Below are positions 1 through 9,472 of a stretch of DNA of 64,000 nucleotides, piece by piece. This DNA comes from Streptomyces ortus (GTDB taxonomy: Bacteria; Actinomycetota; Actinomycetes; Streptomycetales; Streptomycetaceae). The DNA is taken from NCBI RefSeq assembly GCF_026341275.1, contig NZ_JAIFZO010000002.1:7904118-7968117 (forward strand). Direction: 5' to 3'. Under the pieces are notes generated by a model. It saw only the letters and a program-made list of their open reading frames with translations. It did not search any database and had not been told where the DNA came from. The position numbers were made by a program, and so were the translations under genes. Within the stretch, counting starts at the first letter, position 1; each line of letters begins with the position of its first letter.

Positions 1-555
1 TTCAGTGCGGTCCCGTACTTCCTGACCCTGTACTTCCGCTCGGTCCGGGGATACGGCGCAGCCGCCACCGGGCTCGCCTTCCTCGTACCCGCCCTCGTGG
101 TCGCCGTCGGTACGCGGGCAGGCGAGCGGGCCGTGTCCGTCCTCGGCGTCCGCCGCACGCTGGCGGGCGGGATGGCGCTGGGTGCTGCCGGAGCCGCGGC
201 ACTGGCTCCGGCGCTGACCTCGCACGGCTCATATCCCGCGCTGCTGCCGGGGATCGTCCTGCTGGGCCTCGGCCAGGGAGCCGCCTGGACGGGCCTGTGG
301 ATCACCGCGTCCGCCGGCGTCGCCCCCGGGGACCAGGGCGTCGCCTCCGGCATGGCGTCGACCGCCTTGCAGGTCGGCGGAGCCGTGGGCCTCGCCCTGC
401 TGGTCGCGGTCGCCGGTGGCATCGGGCAGAACGCCTCCGGCCCCGCCCTCCTCGACGGCATCCGTACCGCCGTCCTCGTCACGGCGGCGGGCATCGGCTG
501 CGGCGCGCTCGCGCTGTTCGCCCGCCACCGGACGACGGACAGCACGACGTCCTGA
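1..555 (+). CDS. MFS transporter, C-terminal part (5' end outside window)
   Basis: The reading frame is open from the first base to a TGA at 553-555. It encodes about 184 residues of alternating hydrophobic segments and short charged loops, such as the GERAV and FARHR loops, as expected for the last membrane helices of a DHA2-like (14-helix) major facilitator drug exporter. It lies on the same strand as the isonitrile lipopeptide genes, with a 58-base gap. That position suggests it exports the cluster product, which is inference. The family is clear from the helix pattern; the substrate is not visible. Confidence 0.75.
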   Translation, partial: FSAVPYFLTLYFRSVRGYGAAATGLAFLVPALVVAVGTRAGERAVSVLGVRRTLAGGMALGAAGAAALAPALTSHGSYPALLPGIVLLGLGQGAAWTGLWITASAGVAPGDQGVASGMASTALQVGGAVGLALLVAVAGGIGQNASGPALLDGIRTAVLVTAAGIGCGALALFARHRTTDSTTS

Positions 556-613
556 GCACCTTGCACACGCAGTCGGCCGGCATCCCGGCCGATCTCCCCG
601 GAAAGGCAACCCC

Positions 614-1510
614 ATGCACATCCAGGACCAGCCCGGCGACGCGATCGGCGTGGTCGTCGAGGGATTCGACCACACCGACGCCTCCGACGCCGACATCGAC
701 GCCCTCAAGAACGCCGTCTACACGAAGAAGATCGCCGTCCTGAAGGGACAGCACCTCTCTCCCCAGGACTTCCTCGCACTCGGCAAACGACTGGGCCGCC
801 CGGAGACCTACTACGAACCCATGTACCACCACCCGGAGGTCACGGAGATATTCGTCTCCTCCAACGTCCCGGAGAACGGACAGCAGATAGGCGTACCGAG
901 GACCGGCAAGTTCTGGCACGCCGATTACCAGTTCATGCCGGACCCCTTCGGAATCACCCTGATATACCCCCAGGTGATTCCGGAGGGGAACCGGGGAACG
1001 TACTTCATCGACATGGGCCGGGCGTACGAAGGACTGTCCGAGGCACTCAAGAAGGAGATCGACGGCACGTACTGCCGGCACTCCGTGCGCAAGTACTTCA
1101 AGATCCGGCCCCAGGACGTCTACCGGCCGATCTCCGAGATCATCGAGGAGGTAGAGCGGAAGACCCCGGCCGTCACGCAGCCGACCACCTTCACCCACCC
1201 CATGACCGGCGAGACCGTCCTCTACCTCAGTGAGGGATTCACCGTCGGCATCGAGGACCGGGCCGGGAAACCGCTCGACGAGCAGGAGCAGGTGCTCAAG
1301 CGCCTGTTCGAGGCCACCGGGCAGCTCGACGAGACCTTCGCGCACGACAACGTCCACCTGCAGGGTTTCGAGCAGGGCGATCTGCTGGTCTGGGACAACC
1401 GCAGCCTCATCCACCGCGCCCGGCACACGGCCACCCCCGAGCCCACCGTCTCCTTCCGCGTCACCGTGCACGACGAACGCCGACTGCACGACGGAATCGA
1501 GGCGGCATGA
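614..1510 (+). CDS. scoE: Fe(II)/2-oxoglutarate dioxygenase, isonitrile synthase (ScoE/Rv0097-like)
   Basis: A 298-residue TauD/TfdA-family oxygenase. The ATG at 614 is preceded by GGAAAGG at 600-606; the frame is open further upstream, but that part overlaps the MFS gene. Visible iron ligands are H102 and D104 (FWHADYQF) and distal H267. The residues remembered as binding the (R)-3-(carboxymethylamino)alkanoate substrate in ScoE also appear at matching spacing: Y66/Y67/Y71 (YYEPMY), K163, H271 and R282. In the known pathway this enzyme oxidatively decarboxylates the glycine-derived carboxymethylamino group to an isonitrile. It is the first of five genes arranged as in Rv0097-Rv0101, and its stop overlaps the next start. 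Confidence 0.9.
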   Translation: MHIQDQPGDAIGVVVEGFDHTDASDADIDALKNAVYTKKIAVLKGQHLSPQDFLALGKRLGRPETYYEPMYHHPEVTEIFVSSNVPENGQQIGVPRTGKFWHADYQFMPDPFGITLIYPQVIPEGNRGTYFIDMGRAYEGLSEALKKEIDGTYCRHSVRKYFKIRPQDVYRPISEIIEEVERKTPAVTQPTTFTHPMTGETVLYLSEGFTVGIEDRAGKPLDEQEQVLKRLFEATGQLDETFAHDNVHLQGFEQGDLLVWDNRSLIHRARHTATPEPTVSFRVTVHDERRLHDGIEAA

Positions 1511-2055
1511 CCGCCCTCCTCGCCGCCGAGCACCCCACGGACGAGCACCTGTTGGCGCGGGTGCTCACGCCCTACAAGGAACACTGCAGATACCTGCGGT
1601 CGGCCGTCGTCGTCTCCGAGGGCGCCGGACAGGCGTCCGCCCGCTGCGAGTTCGCGATCCCCGAGTCGTGCTACATCGACGACACCGGGCACCTGAATTC
1701 CGTCGAGGTGAACATCTGCTACAACCAGATGATGTATTACCTCGTCGCCAAGTCCGTGCAAGAGGGGCTGCTGGCGGGGTTCGAGTCCTGGACACTGGAC
1801 GATTTCTGGAAGCATCAGCTCCCCGACATTCTCATCGCCCGTTTCGCCGCGAACTTCCGGCGACCCGTCGACCCCCGCTCCTTTTCAGGGGAGATGGAAT
1901 TCCGGTCCGTCACCAGCCGCTCCCTGGCCGACGGTTCCCCTTTCCTGCACGCGGAGACCGTCTACCGCTACTGGGACGCCGAAACGGGCCGGTGCGACGG
2001 CAAGGCGGTCCTGGCGTTCGTCAACGTCCCCCGACCCGGGACGGGAGCTGCATGA
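1507..2055 (+). CDS. scoD: FcoT-like hotdog thioesterase/Michael-addition enzyme (ScoD/Rv0098-like)
   Basis: 182 residues resembling FcoT (Rv0098). The region around residues 55-75 (GHLNSVEVNICYNQMMYYL) matches that family's core. In the characterised isonitrile pathway the ScoD type adds glycine to the beta carbon of an enoyl-ACP and then hydrolyses the thioester, giving the substrate of the oxygenase encoded just upstream. Its ATG overlaps the scoE stop as ATGA (1507-1510), and its own stop overlaps the ligase start at 2052, so translation is probably coupled. The enzyme class is firm; the exact chain length handled is not visible. Confidence 0.88.
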   Translation: MTALLAAEHPTDEHLLARVLTPYKEHCRYLRSAVVVSEGAGQASARCEFAIPESCYIDDTGHLNSVEVNICYNQMMYYLVAKSVQEGLLAGFESWTLDDFWKHQLPDILIARFAANFRRPVDPRSFSGEMEFRSVTSRSLADGSPFLHAETVYRYWDAETGRCDGKAVLAFVNVPRPGTGAA

Positions 2056-3650
2056 CCATGGACAGACTCCACCACCCCCAGCTCCACACGCTCGTTCGGA
2101 CAGCGGGCTTCCACGCCGAGCACCGGCCCGCCGCCCCCGCCGTGCTCTGCGAGGGCCGCACCCTGACGTACGGGCGACTGCACGGCGAGAGCAACCGCAT
2201 CGCCCGCGCCCTCCGAGCCGCCGGCCTGGGACCGGGCGACCGCGTCGCCTACCTGGGCAAGGAGTCGGAGCACTACTACGAGGTGCTGTTCGGGTGCGCC
2301 AAGAGCGGCACCGTCCTCGTGCCCGTCAACTGGCGGCTCGCCCCGCCCGAGGTCGGCCACATCCTTCAGGACTCGGGCGCCCGACTGCTCTTCCTGGAGA
2401 CCGAGTTCGGGCCGACCGTCGAGCGGATGCCGGGCGCGCCTCCCGACACGATCGTCGCGTTGGACGACGGTTTCCCCGCGTGGAAGGCATCCCACCCGGA
2501 CACCGACCCGGACACCGACCTGGACACTCGCCCGGACACCGAGCCCGCGCCGCACATCACGCCCGACACCCCGGTCGCCCAGCTCTACACCAGCGGCACC
2601 ACCGGACTGCCCAAGGGCGTCGTCCTCGCCCACCGCAGTTTCTTCGCGATCCGGGACGCCCTGGCGAGCGAGGGGCTGGACTGGATCGACTGGCGTACCG
2701 GCGACATCGCGCTGATCGGCATCCCCGGGTTCCACGTCGGCGGCCTGTGGTGGGCCACCCAGAACTTCAACGCGGGGACGACCGTCGTCGCGATGCGCGC
2801 CTTCGACGCCCGCGCGGCCGTCGACCTGATCCGGGACCTCGGCATCACCACCGCCTGCGTCGTGCCCGCCATGCTCCGCATGATGCTCGGTGAACCCGGC
2901 GTCGGTGCAAGGGACTTCACCACCCTGCGCAAGGTCGTCTACGGCGGCTCCCCGATCTCCGAGGCACTCCTGGAGGAGAGCCTCACCGTCGTGGGCTGCG
3001 AGTTCGCCCAGATCTACGGCCTCACCGAGACCGGCAACACCGCGGTGTGCCTGCCACCGGCCGCCCATGCAGCCGGCGGTCCGCTCCTGCAGGCGGCCGG
3101 CCGGCCCTACCCGGGCGTGCGCGCCAAGGTGATCGACGGCGAGGGGCGCGAACTGCCCCCGGGCGCGGTCGGAGAGGTCTGTCTGGCCACGCCCGCGCAC
3201 ATGGTCGAGTACTGGGGACTGCCCGAGAAGACCGCGGAGGTCCTGGTCGACGGCTGGATCCACACCGGGGACGCCGGATACCTCGACGAGGACGGATACG
3301 TCGTCATCCGGGACCGCATCAAGGACGCCGTCCTCGTCGCCGGCGAGAACGTCTACCCCGCCGAGATCGAGAACGCCCTGGAAGCCCACCCGGGCGTCGC
3401 CGAGGCCGTCGTCGTCGGCGCCCCGGACGAACGGTGGGGCGAGTATGTGCACGCCTTCGTCGTCCCCGTCCCCGACCGGCCTCCCACACCCCGGGACCTG
3501 CACACCTTCCTCGTGCCGCGGCTCGCGGGCTTCAAGCTGCCGGCCCGCTACGAACTGATCGACAGCGTCCCGCGCAACCCCAGCGGCAAGATCCTGCGCC
3601 GGGAACTGCGCGACCGCTTCTGGAGCGCCTCCGCCCGCAAGGTCAACTGA
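2052..3650 (+). CDS. scoC: Fatty acyl-ACP ligase (ScoC/FadD10-like)
   Basis: A 532-residue ANL-superfamily adenylating enzyme. The AMP-binding P-loop YTSGTTGLPKG is at 179-189, YGLTET at 322-327, the HTGD motif at 404-407 and the catalytic lysine at K513 (NPSGKIL). The start at 2052 is chosen because it makes an ATGA overlap with the preceding gene; the frame is open much further upstream. In the known pathway ScoC activates the enoic acid and later the isonitrile acid and loads both on the small ACP. Oddity: residues 150-165 form a DTxP-type repeat from a 12-base tandem repeat, probably a surface linker before the P-loop. Confidence 0.9.
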   Translation: MTMDRLHHPQLHTLVRTAGFHAEHRPAAPAVLCEGRTLTYGRLHGESNRIARALRAAGLGPGDRVAYLGKESEHYYEVLFGCAKSGTVLVPVNWRLAPPEVGHILQDSGARLLFLETEFGPTVERMPGAPPDTIVALDDGFPAWKASHPDTDPDTDLDTRPDTEPAPHITPDTPVAQLYTSGTTGLPKGVVLAHRSFFAIRDALASEGLDWIDWRTGDIALIGIPGFHVGGLWWATQNFNAGTTVVAMRAFDARAAVDLIRDLGITTACVVPAMLRMMLGEPGVGARDFTTLRKVVYGGSPISEALLEESLTVVGCEFAQIYGLTETGNTAVCLPPAAHAAGGPLLQAAGRPYPGVRAKVIDGEGRELPPGAVGEVCLATPAHMVEYWGLPEKTAEVLVDGWIHTGDAGYLDEDGYVVIRDRIKDAVLVAGENVYPAEIENALEAHPGVAEAVVVGAPDERWGEYVHAFVVPVPDRPPTPRDLHTFLVPRLAGFKLPARYELIDSVPRNPSGKILRRELRDRFWSASARKVN

Positions 3651-3687
3651 CCGCGGCACAGCCCGACGCGCCAACGAGAGAGACCAC

Positions 3688-3945
3688 ATGCCTGCTCCCC
3701 TCACCCTGGAGGGTTTCCGCGCGGACCTGGCGGAATTCCTCTACCAGCGGCCCGACGACGTCGACCTCGAAGAGAGCCCCCTCCTCGCGGGCCTCGACTC
3801 CCTGCGCATCGTCACCCTCATCGAACGCTGGCGCGAGACCGGCGTCGACGTGAACTTCGTAGAACTCGCCGAGTGCACCTCGTTCGCCCAGTGGTGGCAC
3901 CTGCTCTCCGCACGCCAGGAGGGAGCGGACCGTGCCGGCGCATGA
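3688..3945 (+). CDS. scoB: Acyl carrier protein (ScoB/Rv0100-like)
   Basis: 85 residues, the usual ACP length. The phosphopantetheine attachment site is S38 within GLDSLRIV. The acidic helix II side (DDVDLEES) and the aromatic C-terminal part (SFAQWWHLL) fit the small stand-alone ACPs of isonitrile clusters. It would carry the unsaturated fatty acyl chain during glycine addition and later present the isonitrile acyl group to the NRPS condensation domain. Its last codons overlap the GTG start of the NRPS by 14 bases. Confidence 0.88.
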   Translation: MPAPLTLEGFRADLAEFLYQRPDDVDLEESPLLAGLDSLRIVTLIERWRETGVDVNFVELAECTSFAQWWHLLSARQEGADRAGA

Positions 3946-6900
3946 CGACGCCGTGACGTGCGGCCACGCGCTGCTCGCCGCCCAGGAGGCCATCTGGACC
4001 GGCCAGCAACTCGACGTCGACAGCCCCGCGTACAACACGGCCGAGTACGTGCGCATCGCCGGACCGGTGGACCCGGCCCTCTTCGACTCCGCCCTGCACC
4101 AGGTCGTGGCCGAGACCCCCGCCCTGAACGTCTCCTTCGCGGTCGCCGCGGACGGCCGCCCACGGCAGCGGGACACCCCGGCCGGGAACTGGCGGCTGCA
4201 CACCGCCGACCTCACCGCCGCGCCCGACCCGTACGCGACCGCCCTGGCCTGGATCGACACGGACATGGCCCGCCCCGTCGACCTCGCACACGGTCCGCTC
4301 TTCGGCCACGCCCTGCTGCGCGTCGCACCGGAGGAACACCTCTGGTACCACCGGGTGCACCACATCGCCCTCGACGGCTTCGGCCTGTCGCTCGTCGCCC
4401 GCCGCGTCGCCCAGGTCTACACCGCCCTGGCGAAGGGCGAGCCGACGGGCGACAGCGGCTTCGGCACCCTGTCCGCCGTACGGGACGAGGAACGCGCCTA
4501 CCTGCACTCGCCCCGCTTCGCCGAGGACCGCGCCTACTGGACGGACCGGTTCGCGGACCGTCCACCGGTGGCCACCCCGGCCGGCCGCACCGCGCTGCCC
4601 GCCCGCACCTTCCACCGCCGGGCGGCCGATCTCGGCGCGGCCCGGACGAAGGCCCTGCGCACGGTCGCCCGCGAGCTGAAGGTCACCTGGTCGGAGATCC
4701 TGCTGGCCGTGACGGCCGCGCAACTGCACCGCGCGACCGGCGCACCGGAGATCGTCCTCAGCCTGCCCACGATGGGCCGGCTCGGCTCCGTCGCCCTGCG
4801 CGTGCCCTGCATGGTCCGCAACATCCTGCCCCTGCGCGTCGCCGTCTCCCCGTCGGACAGCGTGCGCGACCTGGCCCTGCGGATCTCCGCCGAACTGCGG
4901 GCGGGCCTGCCGCACCAGCGCTACCGCTACGAGCGGCTGCGACGGGACCTCAAGCTCGTCGGCGGACAGCGCCGGCTGTCCGGGCCGGGCGTCAACATCA
5001 TGCCCTTCGCGTACGACCTGAGTTTCGCCGGACATCCCAGCACCGTCCACAACGTCTCGGCGGGCCCGGTCGACGATCTCTCCGTCAACGTGTACGACCG
5101 CGCCGAGGGCGGGGGACCGCGCATCGCGGTGGACGCCCACCCCGACCTCTACGACGAGGCCGCCCTCTCCGCGTTCCACGAAGGTTTGCTCCTCCTGCTC
5201 GACCAGGCGCTCGCCGCTCCCCACGCGGCGCTCGGCGCCCCACGTGCCCCCGCCGCCCTCCAGGTCCTGGACGGCGGTCCGTTGCCCGCCCCCGCCCGCC
5301 CGGTCCTCGACCTGATCGCCGAACACGCCTGCCGGCGCGGCGGATCCGTAGCCGTCGAGCATGCCGGGCGAACCCTCACCTACGCGCGACTGCTCGACTC
5401 GGCACGGCTGACCGCCCGTCGGCTGACCGCCCGGGGGATCGGCCCCGGTGACCTGGTGGCCGTCGTCCTGCCGCGCGGCATGGACGCCGTCACCACCGTC
5501 CTCGGTGTCCTGCTCTCCGGAGCCGCCTACTGCCCGCTCGACCCGACGGCGACTCCGGCACGCAGGGCGGAACTGCTGGACGACGCCCGCCCCGCGCTCG
5601 TCCTGACCACCGAACCGGCACGGGAGGAGCCGCACCACGGCCCCGGCGCCCGGCAGCCCTCCGCACCCACGCCGGACGACCTCGCCTACGTCCTGCACAC
5701 CTCGGGCTCCACCGGGCGCCCCAAGGGCGTGGAGATCGGCCACCGCGCCCTCGCGCACTTCGTCGCCGCCGCCACCCACCGCTACGGCCTCCAACAGGAC
5801 GACCGCGTCCTGCAGTTCGCCCCCCTGCACTTCGACACGAGCGTTGAGGAGGTCTTCCTCACCCTGTGCCGGGGCGCCACACTCGTCATCCGCGACGAGG
5901 ACATGACCGACTCCGTCCCCGGCTTCCTGAACGCCTGCGCACGGCTGCGGATCACCTTCCTCGACCTGCCCACCGCCTACTGGCACGAGCTGGCCCACGC
6001 GCTGTCGGCCGGCTCCGCCGACGCCCCGGCTCTGCCCGCCGGGATACGTACCGTCGTGATCGGCGGGGAGGCCGCCCTGCCCGAACGGGTCGACCGCTGG
6101 CGCAAGGCGGTCGGCACCTCGGTGCGGCTGCTGAACACCTACGGGCCCACCGAGGCGACCGTGGTCGCCACCGTCGCCGACCTGCACGACGCGTCCCTCG
6201 CGGCGGGGGACGTCCCCATCGGACGGCCGCTCCCCGGCACCCGCGCCGCCGTCGTCGACGGTGAACTCCACCTCCTGGGCGACAACCTGGCACTCGGCTA
6301 CCGGGGCGCCCGGCCACCGGACGCGTCCCGCTTCGCCCCGCTCGACCGGCTCCCCGGCGCACCCCGCGCCTACCGCACCGGTGACCTGGTACGGCTCGGC
6401 GACGACGGGCAGTTGCGGTATCTGGGCCGGTCGGACGCGGAGTTCAAGATCAGCGGTCACCGTGTGCACCCCGCCGAGGTGGAGAACGCGCTTCTCTCCC
6501 ATCCGGCGGTCCGCGACACCGCCGTGGTGGGACAGGTACGGGAGGACGGGGCCCGCCGTCTGGTCGCCTTCGTCGTCCCGGACGGCCCGCCCCCGGCGGC
6601 GACCCTGCTCAGGGACCATCTCCGGGCGACGCTCCCCGGCGCGATGATCCCCTCCGCCGTCGAGTTCCTGGACCACGTGCCTCGTACCGGCTCGGGGAAG
6701 ACCGACCGGGAGGCGCTGCTGCGGAGGGTGTCCGGCCCAGGCGTGCGGGCGGGCACGGCCGACGGCACACAGGGCGCGTACGAGGCCGTGTCGGACAGCG
6801 CGTTGGAGCGGACCGTCGCCGACACCTGGCAACGGGTTCTGGGCGTCACCGCCCTCACCGCGCGGGACGACGTGTTCGACCTGGGCGCCCAGTCCCTCCA

Positions 6901-8281
6901 GGCCATCCAGGTCGCGGGCCGCCTCGGTACCGAACTCCACCGGGAGGTGAAGGTCGCCTGGCTCTTCCAGCACCCGACCCCCGCCGGGCTGGCGGGTTTC
7001 CTGCGGCAACAGGCGCAGCGGGCAGTGCTGGTCCGGGAGCCGTCCGCCGCCGCCCGCCTTCCGGCCACCCTGCTCGCGGACACCGTCCTCGACCCGGACA
7101 TCCGGCCCCGGCCCGGTCACGGACCCCGGGCAGGACACACATCCGACCGGATCCTCCTGACCGGCGCCACCGGCTTCGTCGGCGTGCACCTGCTGGCCGA
7201 ACTCCTGACGGGCACGGGTACCGACTTGAGTACGGGCGTGGGCCCGGAGGTCGTCTGCACCGTCCGGGCCCGGACCGCCGCCGAGGCCACCGCCCGTATC
7301 CAGGAGGCACTGAAGGTCCACCGGATCCACCTTCCGGACCCGGCGCTGCGGCGCGTCACCGCGATCCCCTCGGATCTCACCCGCCCCCGACTGGGCCTCG
7401 GTGAAGCCCTCTTCGAGGAACTGGGCCGTACCTGCCGGGCGATCTTCCACAACGCGGCGACCGTCAGCATCCTGCGCGAGTACGCCACGCTCCGCGCCGC
7501 CAACACCGAATCCACCAGGGACCTCCTGCGCATGGCGGCGGCCCGCTCGACCCCCCTCCACCATGTGTCGACCCTCTCGGTCGCCCCGTCACGCGCGCTC
7601 AGCCCCGAAGTACCGGAGGCCTTCCTCCCGCCGCACCTCGGACTCGGATCCGGCTACCAGCAGTCGAAGTGGGCGGCCGAACGCCTGCTGGAACAGGCCG
7701 CGGAGAGAGGCCTGCCCGTCACCGTGCACCGGCTCGGCCGGGTCGTCGGCCCGTACACCACCGGTTACGTGAACGAACGGGACTTCCTGTGGAGCGTGCT
7801 GCGCGCGGGAGTGCCCGCGGGCCTCGTCCCCGACCTGTTCGAGGAGGAGACCTGGACACCCGTCGACCACGTGGCCAAGGCCCTCGTCCACCTCAGCCTC
7901 GTACAACAGCCCCCAAACGCCACCGTCTTCAACCACGCGGCCACCGACCCGGTACGCCTGGACGACCTGTACGACTGGCTGGAGGAGTACGGCTACCCGC
8001 TGCGCCGCATGACCACGGCCAGGTGGCGCACCGAACTGGCGCGCTCCGCGCACACGGCCGGCGGTTCGGCCTCGGCGGCGGCGACCACGCTCGCCTTCTT
8101 CGACTCCCGGGACGCGGAGCCCACCGGAGCGGACCTCCGGCTGGGCCGCATTCGCTCGGACAACGTGCGCAACGGACTGCGCGGCAGCGGCATCACATAC
8201 CCGCCCGTCGACCGGGCCCTCGTCTTCCGCTACCTCGACCACTGCGTCACCGGCGGACTTCTGCCCCCACCGGCGAAGTAG
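3932..8281 (+). CDS. scoA: Monomodular NRPS, C-A-PCP-R (ScoA/Nrp Rv0101-like)
   Basis: 1449 residues starting at GTG 3932 behind a strong AGGAGGGA (3917-3924). Domains: condensation about 10-420 with HHIALDG at 143-149; adenylation about 455-935 with SGSTGRPKG at 591-599, YGPTE at 737-741 and K923; carrier domain with S988 in LGAQSLQ; thioester reductase about 1073-1449 with TGATGFVG at 1077-1084 and the Y1242/K1246 pair. By-eye pocket residues are D635, T636, E639, D678, V709, G711, T736, V744, V745 and K923. Two acidic residues suggest a basic amino acid such as lysine or ornithine, as in known isonitrile lipopeptides. The R domain should release the acylated amino acid as an aldehyde or alcohol. 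Confidence 0.93.
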   Translation: MPAHDDAVTCGHALLAAQEAIWTGQQLDVDSPAYNTAEYVRIAGPVDPALFDSALHQVVAETPALNVSFAVAADGRPRQRDTPAGNWRLHTADLTAAPDPYATALAWIDTDMARPVDLAHGPLFGHALLRVAPEEHLWYHRVHHIALDGFGLSLVARRVAQVYTALAKGEPTGDSGFGTLSAVRDEERAYLHSPRFAEDRAYWTDRFADRPPVATPAGRTALPARTFHRRAADLGAARTKALRTVARELKVTWSEILLAVTAAQLHRATGAPEIVLSLPTMGRLGSVALRVPCMVRNILPLRVAVSPSDSVRDLALRISAELRAGLPHQRYRYERLRRDLKLVGGQRRLSGPGVNIMPFAYDLSFAGHPSTVHNVSAGPVDDLSVNVYDRAEGGGPRIAVDAHPDLYDEAALSAFHEGLLLLLDQALAAPHAALGAPRAPAALQVLDGGPLPAPARPVLDLIAEHACRRGGSVAVEHAGRTLTYARLLDSARLTARRLTARGIGPGDLVAVVLPRGMDAVTTVLGVLLSGAAYCPLDPTATPARRAELLDDARPALVLTTEPAREEPHHGPGARQPSAPTPDDLAYVLHTSGSTGRPKGVEIGHRALAHFVAAATHRYGLQQDDRVLQFAPLHFDTSVEEVFLTLCRGATLVIRDEDMTDSVPGFLNACARLRITFLDLPTAYWHELAHALSAGSADAPALPAGIRTVVIGGEAALPERVDRWRKAVGTSVRLLNTYGPTEATVVATVADLHDASLAAGDVPIGRPLPGTRAAVVDGELHLLGDNLALGYRGARPPDASRFAPLDRLPGAPRAYRTGDLVRLGDDGQLRYLGRSDAEFKISGHRVHPAEVENALLSHPAVRDTAVVGQVREDGARRLVAFVVPDGPPPAATLLRDHLRATLPGAMIPSAVEFLDHVPRTGSGKTDREALLRRVSGPGVRAGTADGTQGAYEAVSDSALERTVADTWQRVLGVTALTARDDVFDLGAQSLQAIQVAGRLGTELHREVKVAWLFQHPTPAGLAGFLRQQAQRAVLVREPSAAARLPATLLADTVLDPDIRPRPGHGPRAGHTSDRILLTGATGFVGVHLLAELLTGTGTDLSTGVGPEVVCTVRARTAAEATARIQEALKVHRIHLPDPALRRVTAIPSDLTRPRLGLGEALFEELGRTCRAIFHNAATVSILREYATLRAANTESTRDLLRMAAARSTPLHHVSTLSVAPSRALSPEVPEAFLPPHLGLGSGYQQSKWAAERLLEQAAERGLPVTVHRLGRVVGPYTTGYVNERDFLWSVLRAGVPAGLVPDLFEEETWTPVDHVAKALVHLSLVQQPPNATVFNHAATDPVRLDDLYDWLEEYGYPLRRMTTARWRTELARSAHTAGGSASAAATTLAFFDSRDAEPTGADLRLGRIRSDNVRNGLRGSGITYPPVDRALVFRYLDHCVTGGLLPPPAK

Positions 8282-8293
8282 TCGCGGGCGCAC

Positions 8294-8311
8294 GGGAACT
8301 CACGAGTTCCC
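8294..8311. promoter_or_regulatory. 18-bp perfect dyad upstream of the ABC importer genes
   Basis: GGGAACTC-AC-GAGTTCCC: 8-base arms with a 2-base centre, 12 bases after the NRPS stop and 106 bases before the importer lipoprotein. The short centre suits a protein operator better than a hairpin, and there is no T-run. It may be a metal-responsive operator or a weak attenuator; its function is inferred only from position. Confidence 0.5.
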
Positions 8312-8417
8312 TTCTCCGACTACTGCAACAGCGCCGTACGCGGCCGAACCACCCGCGCACCGCCCCTGTACCGCCCACACATCACCCACGTATCGCCCAT
8401 GAAGCAAGGAGCCCCGC

Positions 8418-9455
8418 ATGTCGAAGAAACGGCCGGTCGCCGTCGCCCTGGCCGGCGCACTCTGTCTGGTCACGACGGCCTGCGCCGACGCGACGGAGAA
8501 GACAGGCGCCGCGGGCGAGGCGTCAGCCGCCGCGGCGAAGTCGGGCTACCCGGTGACCCTCGACAACTGCGGGTCGCCCCAGAAGTTCACCGAGGCACCC
8601 AGCCGCGTGGTCGTCATGAACGGCGCCTCGGTGGCGGAGGTCTCCACCCTGCTCGCCCTCGGCCTCGGCGACCGCATCGTCGCCAACCAGCAGACGTACG
8701 GGAGGTCCGAGGTCGAGGGCCGGGCCGAGGCCATCAAGGGCCTCCCCGACGGAGGCGTCAAGCTCAACGACGCCTACGACGTCCCGCGCGAGGCGATGAT
8801 CGGCCTGCGCCCCGACCTGGTGCTGTCCACGACCTCCTACGGCTTCGACGAGAAGAACGGCTTCGCCACCCGCGAGCAGCTCAAGGACGTGGGAGCGGCC
8901 ACCTACGTCTCCCCGCAGGGCTGCGACCAGGACACCTCGAAGATGACGATCGCGGACAGCTACACCCTCCTGCGGGACATGGGCAGAGTCTTCGGCAGGA
9001 GCGACCGGGCCGAGCAGCTGATCGCCGCCTCGCGGAAGACCATCGCCGGCGTCTCCGCCAAGGTGAAGGGCGAGAAGCGGCCCCAGGTCATGGTCCTCTT
9101 CTCCAACATGGCCATGGGCGGCAACGACTTCAGCTCGGTCGTCGCCAAGGGCATCTACAACGACATCCTCGCCAAGGCGGGCGGCGGCAACGCCTTCGAG
9201 TCGGCGTCCAGGACCTCCTTCGCCGACCTGAGCAAGGAGAAGGTGGCGGCCACCGACGTCGACGCGCTCGTCGTCATCGGCTACAACGACCCGAACCCGG
9301 CGGCGTACGCCAGGAAACTGCTGAAGGAGTTCCCCCAGTGGCCGGCCGCGAAGAACAACACGTACGTGGCCCTGTCGGACTCGATGTACCTGGGCCCGAG
9401 CAACGACCTGGCCGTCGCGAAGATCGCCGGGATGCTCCACCCCGACAGGTTCTGA
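8418..9455 (+). CDS. Metallophore ABC transporter substrate-binding lipoprotein
   Basis: 345 residues. An N-terminal signal peptide (basic MSKKR, hydrophobic core) ends in a lipobox-like TTAC with C22 as the likely lipidated cysteine. The remainder is a FepB/BtuF-type periplasmic-binding fold, with an early segment PSRVVVMNGASVAEVSTLLAL typical of the family. AAGGAG at 8406-8411 precedes ATG 8418. It is followed by the FecCD permease and ATPase on the same strand. Next to an isonitrile lipopeptide NRPS it probably binds the metal-loaded product (copper or zinc are candidates); a conventional siderophore is the alternative. Confidence 0.87.
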   Translation: MSKKRPVAVALAGALCLVTTACADATEKTGAAGEASAAAAKSGYPVTLDNCGSPQKFTEAPSRVVVMNGASVAEVSTLLALGLGDRIVANQQTYGRSEVEGRAEAIKGLPDGGVKLNDAYDVPREAMIGLRPDLVLSTTSYGFDEKNGFATREQLKDVGAATYVSPQGCDQDTSKMTIADSYTLLRDMGRVFGRSDRAEQLIAASRKTIAGVSAKVKGEKRPQVMVLFSNMAMGGNDFSSVVAKGIYNDILAKAGGGNAFESASRTSFADLSKEKVAATDVDALVVIGYNDPNPAAYARKLLKEFPQWPAAKNNTYVALSDSMYLGPSNDLAVAKIAGMLHPDRF

Positions 9456-9472
9456 AGCCCCTCCCCGGCCGC

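Noticed and set aside
3818..7564. 1248-codon minus-strand open frame opposite the NRPS
   Set aside because: It is exactly antisense to a clear NRPS; long shadow frames are expected in very GC-rich coding DNA, and it has no domain.
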